From Hyphomicrobiales bacterium (GTDB lineage: Bacteria > Pseudomonadota > Alphaproteobacteria > Rhizobiales > Hyphomicrobiaceae), in the NCBI GenBank assembly GCA_003963125.1, contig RXJK01000028.1:1-33395 (forward strand): a DNA stretch of 33,395 bases. The letters are read 5' to 3'. The notes under the pieces were generated by a model, which searched no databases, had not been told where the DNA came from, and saw only the letters and a list, made by a program, of their open reading frames with translations. Both the position numbers and the translations under genes were made by a program. Below, one piece after another: positions 29,718-33,395 of the stretch (position 1 is the first letter of the stretch; the number at the start of each line of letters is the position of its first letter).

Positions 29718-29736
29718 CGGATCGCCTAGGCTCTGA

Positions 29737-30897
29737 TTACTTGTAGAGCTTCCACTCGCCGCCCTGGAGCTGCACGAGCACCAGCGCGCGCCGGTCCGTG
29801 CCCACGTGGCTTTCCGGCGCGTAATTGTAGATGCCGTGCGTCCCGACGAGTTCCTTCGTCGAGTAGATGGCGTCGCGCATCGCGGAGCGGAACTCGGGCG
29901 TACCGGGCTTCGCGTTCGGCAGCGCGCGCTTGGCCGCGTCCGCGAGGATCAGCCAGCAATCGAAGGCGTAGGGCGCGAAGATGTCCTTCGTCAGCTCGCC
30001 GTGGGCCTTCTGGTAGGCCTCGCGGAACTTCAGCCCCATGGCCTTGGTCGGATGCGTGTCGGGAAGCTGGTCGAGCACGACGATCGGGCCCGCCGCCACG
30101 ACGATGCCTTCGCCCGCGGAACCGACGAGACGCACGAAGTCCGGATTGATCAGCGACGGCCCACCATAGAGCTTCCCCTTGAAGCCGCGCTCGGCGAGGC
30201 CCTGCAGCGGCAGCGCGCCGCCCGTACCCGATCCGCCGTTGAGGAACGCGTCGGGCTTCGCCGCCGTCACCTTGAGCACCTGCGCACGCACGCTCGTGTC
30301 GGACCGCGCGTAGCGCTCGTTGGTGACGATCTCGATGCCGACGGGATCGGCCGCCCGCTTCGTCATGTTGTAGACGAGATCGCCCCAGGCATCCGAGAAG
30401 CCGATGAAGCCGACGGTCTTGATGTTCTGCACCTTCATCTCGTCGACGATGATGCCGAACATGTCGCGCGGGTTCTGCGGGATCGAGACGGCCCAGGGCT
30501 TGTCGTCGACCTTCGGCACGCCCGGCACCGGCGTCGGAGAGATGACGGGCACCTTGAGCTCGCTCGCCACGGCGATGAGCGCGGCCGTCGCGGGTGCGCC
30601 CGCCGTCCCCATGATCACGTCGACCTTGTCTTCCTCGATCAGCTTGCGGGTGTTCTTCGCAGCCGTCGACGGGTCGGAGGCATCATCGAGCACGATCACC
30701 TTGAATTTCTCGCCGCCGACTTCACCGATATAGGCTTGGCCCGCCGCCGTCCCGCGCACGTAGGGTAATCCGATCGAAGACACGGGGCCCGTCTGCGACT
30801 GCACGACCCCGACGACGATCTCAGCGCGTGCGGCGACCGCGCTCGAGACGAGCAACAGGGCAGCGACGGCGGTCCTGCTCACAGCTTTCATGGGCAT
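29737..30897 (-). CDS. Branched-chain amino acid-type ABC transporter substrate-binding protein
   Basis: The start is the ATG at 30897 (MPMKAVSRTAVAALLLVSSAVAARAEIVVG); a GTG at 30900 with AGGAG six bases upstream is equally possible. 386 residues with a Sec signal peptide cleaved after ARA. The mature protein is a type I periplasmic binding protein (LivJ/LivK family): VVGVVQSQTGPVSSIGLPYVRG, VIVLDDASDPSTAAKNTRKLIEEDKVDVIMG, PVISPTPVP. It captures amino acids, amides or aromatic acids for the LivHM system encoded divergently. It heads the minus-strand unit with the octopine-dehydrogenase-like and hydroxyacyl-CoA dehydrogenase genes. Confidence 0.92.
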   Translation of the reverse strand: MPMKAVSRTAVAALLLVSSAVAARAEIVVGVVQSQTGPVSSIGLPYVRGTAAGQAYIGEVGGEKFKVIVLDDASDPSTAAKNTRKLIEEDKVDVIMGTAGAPATAALIAVASELKVPVISPTPVPGVPKVDDKPWAVSIPQNPRDMFGIIVDEMKVQNIKTVGFIGFSDAWGDLVYNMTKRAADPVGIEIVTNERYARSDTSVRAQVLKVTAAKPDAFLNGGSGTGGALPLQGLAERGFKGKLYGGPSLINPDFVRLVGSAGEGIVVAAGPIVVLDQLPDTHPTKAMGLKFREAYQKAHGELTKDIFAPYAFDCWLILADAAKRALPNAKPGTPEFRSAMRDAIYSTKELVGTHGIYNYAPESHVGTDRRALVLVQLQGGEWKLYK

Positions 30898-30977
30898 CAC
30901 GCGTTTCTCCTAGGTTGAAGCGAGAAGTGAGGGAGGGGCACAAGGCGCCGACCGTTACAGGTCGCGCTATTCTCCTG

Positions 30978-31085
30978 TGTCATCCCGGACGGTGCACAGC
31001 ACCGATCCGGGACCCAGGGCAGCGGGCGCAACCTTTGCCCCTGGGTACCGGCGCTCCGCACCGACGCGCTGCGGCCGGGATGACA
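30978..31085. repeat. 108-bp palindromic intergenic element
   Basis: The ends TGTCATCCCGG (30978-30988) and CCGGGATGACA (31075-31085) are exact inverted repeats. Inside are nested pairs: GGTGC/GCACC near 30991 and ACCCAGGG (31012-31019)/CCCTGGGT (31039-31046). The end sequence TGTCATCCCGG is characteristic of dispersed palindromic elements of rhizobial and related genomes. It folds as one long cruciform or RNA hairpin. No second copy is in the window. Confidence 0.75.
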
Positions 31086-31251
31086 GATGCGTTGCGAGAT
31101 ACTCCGAAACCGGAACGATACGTGCGGATGACTCGAAAAGGATGGGGGGCGCCGCGCATCAGACGAGCCCGGCACGCGGAGAACGATGCTCCGCTGCTGC
31201 GCACGGCTCGAAAGGCCGGAGGCCATGTCGAAGGCTCCTTGTTTCGCCGCA

Positions 31252-31271
31252 CCGAAGATGAAAATCTTCGG
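31252..31271. repeat. Perfect hairpin with GAAA loop
   Basis: CCGAAGAT-GAAA-ATCTTCGG: an 8-bp perfect stem capped by a GNRA-type tetraloop. No T-run follows on either strand, so it is not an intrinsic terminator. Confidence 0.5.
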
Positions 31272-31347
31272 GCAGCGGGCGCAGGTGGCGTCGGCTGTCC
31301 TCACGTCGGTCGGCGCCCGCAGAGGCAGCGCGCAACGCACCCGTGTT

Positions 31348-31376
31348 TTGACCATTGCCACCCGGAGATATTTTAA
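31348..31376 (+). promoter_or_regulatory. Likely livH promoter
   Basis: TTGACC at 31348-31353, a 17-bp spacer and TTTTAA at 31371-31376. The -10 region lies inside the inverted repeat at 31362-31393, so a bound regulator would block it. Confidence 0.45.
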
Positions 31377-31393
31377 CTACAAAATATCTCCGG
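31362..31393. promoter_or_regulatory. 13-bp perfect inverted repeat, operator candidate for the liv genes
   Basis: CCGGAGATATTTT (31362-31374), AACTAC, AAAATATCTCCGG (31381-31393). The AT-rich core TATTTTAACTACAAAATA in otherwise GC-rich DNA is typical of MarR- or GntR-type operators. It lies about 80 bp upstream of livH and overlaps its likely promoter. The regulator is not in the window. Confidence 0.65.
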
Positions 31394-31471
31394 TCAACGT
31401 CGGCGTGTGGCAGCGCGGCATGGGTTTTCGGGAGCACCTGCTTTGAGCGGGAGCGGGCGGAACTGAAGCTG

Positions 31472-32527
31472 ATGGATCTCGAAATCGCGCTGCTGCTGGG
31501 CATCGATGGCATCGCGACGGGCGCGATCTACGCGCTCATTGCCCTCGGCACGGTGCTGATCTTCTCCGTCACGCGCGTGATCTTCGTACCCTTCGGCGAC
31601 CTCGCCGCCATCGCCGCACTGTCGCTCGCCATGATGCAGATCGGGCGGCTGCCCGGCGCCGTCTGGATGGTGGCCGCGCTCGCGGCCGGAGCGACGCTGA
31701 TCGAAGTCGGAACGCTTCTGGCGCGCCGCGAATACTCGAATATTCCGAAGGCCATCGCGCTCTACGGTCTGCTGCCGTTGGTCCCTGTCGCCATCGCCGT
31801 TGCGACGGCCGGCATGAAGCTGCCGATGCTCGCGCAGATGGCGCTCACCTTGGCCCTGGTGACGCCGTTGGGGCCGCTCATCGAGCGCATCGTCTTCCGT
31901 CCGCTCGCCAATGCGTCGGTGCTTGTGCTGCTCATCGTCTCCGTGGCCGTCCACTTTGCGCTGAGCGGCCTGGCCCTGCTGGCCTTCGGGCCCGAGGGCT
32001 TCCGCACGCAGTCGCTGTCCGACGCGAACTTCGATGTCTTCGGCATCCTGATCAGCGCGCAGGCGATCCTGATCGTGGTCGCGGCAATCGCGCTCGGCGG
32101 CCTGCTCTACCTTTACTTCGAGCACACCATCGGCGGGAAAGCGCTGCGCGCTTCCGCTATCAATCGAACCGGCGCGCGCATTGTCGGCATCAGGCCCGCG
32201 CAGACGAGTGCGGCCGCCTACACGCTGGGATCGATCCTCGGCGGTATCTCGGGGCTCCTCATCGGGCCCATGGCAACGCTCTATTACGACTCGGGCTTTC
32301 TCATCGGCCTCAAGGCCTTCGTCGGCGCGATCATCGGTGGCCTCGCGAGCTATCCGCTCACCGCGCTTGGCGCCGTGCTGATCGGCATCCTCGAATCCTT
32401 CGCCTCCTTCTGGAGCAGCACGCTGAAGGAGACTATCGTCTTCTCCGCGCTGATCCCGATCCTCGTCTGGCGCTCTTTGATGGCCGGCACGCACGAGAGC
32501 GAGGAAGAGGAGGAGGAGATCGCGTGA
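31472..32527 (+). CDS. livH: Branched-chain amino acid-type ABC transporter permease LivH
   Basis: The start is the ATG at 31472 (MDLEIALLLGIDGIATGAIYALIALGTVLIFSVTRVIFVPFGDLA), discarding the longer ORF from 31355 that covers the operator. 351 residues, longer than the usual 290-300. The excess is a hydrophobic segment between the first helices and LIERIVFRPLANASVLVLLIVS. About 8-10 membrane segments. The C-terminal GSILGGISGLLIGPMATLYYDSGFLIGLKAFVGAIIGGLASYPLTALGAVLIGILESF is the LivH signature. The end is a cytoplasmic acidic tail (HESEEEEEEIA). It pairs with LivM as the inner-membrane pore and overlaps livM by GTGA. Confidence 0.92.
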   Translation: MDLEIALLLGIDGIATGAIYALIALGTVLIFSVTRVIFVPFGDLAAIAALSLAMMQIGRLPGAVWMVAALAAGATLIEVGTLLARREYSNIPKAIALYGLLPLVPVAIAVATAGMKLPMLAQMALTLALVTPLGPLIERIVFRPLANASVLVLLIVSVAVHFALSGLALLAFGPEGFRTQSLSDANFDVFGILISAQAILIVVAAIALGGLLYLYFEHTIGGKALRASAINRTGARIVGIRPAQTSAAAYTLGSILGGISGLLIGPMATLYYDSGFLIGLKAFVGAIIGGLASYPLTALGAVLIGILESFASFWSSTLKETIVFSALIPILVWRSLMAGTHESEEEEEEIA

Positions 32528-33395
32528 GGCCCGTCTCGCTCCAGCGCCTCGTCATCGGCGGCGTCGTTGTTGCCGTCCTTCTCGCGCCGCTGCTTGCGAG
32601 CCCCTTCGCCATCACGCTGATGAACTACATCGGCATCGGCGCCATCGTCGCCCTGGGCCTCGTGCTGCTGACGGGCATCGGCGGCCTCACCTCGTTCGGG
32701 CAGGCGGCATTCATGGGCATCGGCGCGTACGCGACCGCCTGGATGACGACGACGGTCGGCGCCTCGCCCTGGCTGGGCCTGCTTTTCGCGCTGGCCGCGA
32801 CCGGCCTCGCCGCGTTCGCCATCGGCGCCATCACGCTGCGCCTCGGTGGCCATTTCCTGCCGCTGTCGACGATCGCCTGGGGCATCGCCATCTACTCGGT
32901 GTTCGCGAATATTCCAGGCCTCGGCCAGCACGACGGCATCGCCAACATCCCGCCGATTGCCATCGCCGGCTTCAGCCTCGCGGCCAACGAGGCGATCTAC
33001 TACCTCATCTGGATCATCCTCGGCCTGTCGATGGTGCTGGTGACGAACCTGCTCGACTCGCGCGAAGGACGTGCCGTGCGCAGCCTGCGCGGCGGCCAGA
33101 CGATGATGGGCAGCGTCGGCGTCAGCCTTTTCCGCGAGCGCCTCGTGATCTTCGTCATCGCGGCGCTACTGGCTGGCATCGCCGGCTGGCTTTACGCGCA
33201 TATGAGCCGCTTCGTCAGTCCCTCGCCCTTCGAGGTGCGCCCCGGCATCGAATACCTGCTTATGGCACTGACGGGCGGCGCGCTTTCTGTGTGGGGCGCC
33301 GTCATCGGCGCGACGCTCATCACGCTCCTCAAGAACTGGATCCAGGACCTTCTGCCTTACCTGTCGAAGAATGCCGGCCAGCTCGAGGTGGTCGC
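32524..33395 (+). CDS. livM: Branched-chain amino acid-type ABC transporter permease LivM (partial, runs off right edge)
   Basis: It starts with the GTG at 32524 overlapping the livH stop (GTGA). The frame is open for about 290 codons to the edge and is missing from the ORF track as a full gene. LivM signatures are NYIGIGAIVALGLVLLTGIGGLTSFGQAAFMGIGAYATAWM, the EAA-like loop LRGGQTMMGSVGVSLFRERLVIFVIAALLAGIAGWLYAHM and EYLLMALTGGALSVWGAVIGATLI. At the edge the sequence is still LivM. In many such systems LivM is fused to the LivG ATPase, which cannot be judged here. Confidence 0.9.
   Translation, partial: MRPVSLQRLVIGGVVVAVLLAPLLASPFAITLMNYIGIGAIVALGLVLLTGIGGLTSFGQAAFMGIGAYATAWMTTTVGASPWLGLLFALAATGLAAFAIGAITLRLGGHFLPLSTIAWGIAIYSVFANIPGLGQHDGIANIPPIAIAGFSLAANEAIYYLIWIILGLSMVLVTNLLDSREGRAVRSLRGGQTMMGSVGVSLFRERLVIFVIAALLAGIAGWLYAHMSRFVSPSPFEVRPGIEYLLMALTGGALSVWGAVIGATLITLLKNWIQDLLPYLSKNAGQLEVV

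Noticed and set aside
31394-32494. 366-residue minus-strand ORF
   Set aside because: Antisense of livH; highly charged and without domains.

Overview
The window is high-GC, densely coded DNA. Its gene set (AsmA, ftsEX, lptC/lptA/lptB-rpoN-ptsN, queG, uppP, a CpdR-like receiver, an L19 with a C-terminal extension) points to an alphaproteobacterium, most likely Hyphomicrobiales (rhizobia/Hyphomicrobium-like). This is inferred from gene order and protein character, not from a database search. I found no rRNA, tRNA, CRISPR array, transposase or phage gene. The window is cut inside genes at both ends: an AsmA-family gene on the left and livM on the right.

Left third (1-15.5 kb) is mainly envelope and housekeeping. 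A minus-strand ftsE-ftsX-ydcF-plsC cluster lies divergent to hpt and a single-domain response regulator. An LPS-export block follows, in which LptC and two LptA-type domains are fused in one 650-residue protein, then lptB, rpoN (sigma-54) and ptsN. The usual hpf/raiA gene between rpoN and ptsN is missing and is replaced by about 500 bp of non-coding DNA with a good promoter-like sequence. Then come uppP, queG and an overlapping YeeZ-like epimerase.

Middle (15.7-23.1 kb): a periplasmic coiled-coil protein with a six-cysteine C-terminal domain, an EVE-domain protein and an unrecognised 352-residue protein lead to the most interesting locus. A formamidase (amiF-like) gene faces a four-gene operon: a NrtA/CmpA-type solute-binding protein, then a nitrile hydratase/thiocyanate hydrolase-type enzyme split into beta-N, beta-C and alpha pieces in the same order as scnB-scnA-scnC. 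The shared intergenic region has a sigma-54 -24/-12 element for each direction with exact GG-N10-GC spacing, and a 7-5-7 inverted repeat between them that looks like an enhancer-binding-protein site. I infer a nitrogen-responsive system that takes C-N compounds (thiocyanate, cyanide/nitrile or formamide) to ammonia. The substrate cannot be fixed from sequence.

Right third (23.2-33.4 kb): a lone Flp pilin with a clear terminator; a LysR regulator with a perfect 28-bp palindrome upstream but no divergent target gene; rplS encoding L19 with an internal insertion and a helix-hairpin-helix extension; small proteins; and a SRAP (HMCES/YedK) protein. The window ends with a divergent branched-chain-amino-acid-type ABC system. 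On the minus strand are a solute-binding protein, an octopine/nopaline dehydrogenase-family enzyme and a 3-hydroxyacyl-CoA dehydrogenase; on the plus strand are livH and livM. The intergenic region between the two arms carries a dispersed-type palindromic repeat and a perfect 13-bp inverted repeat overlapping the likely livH promoter.
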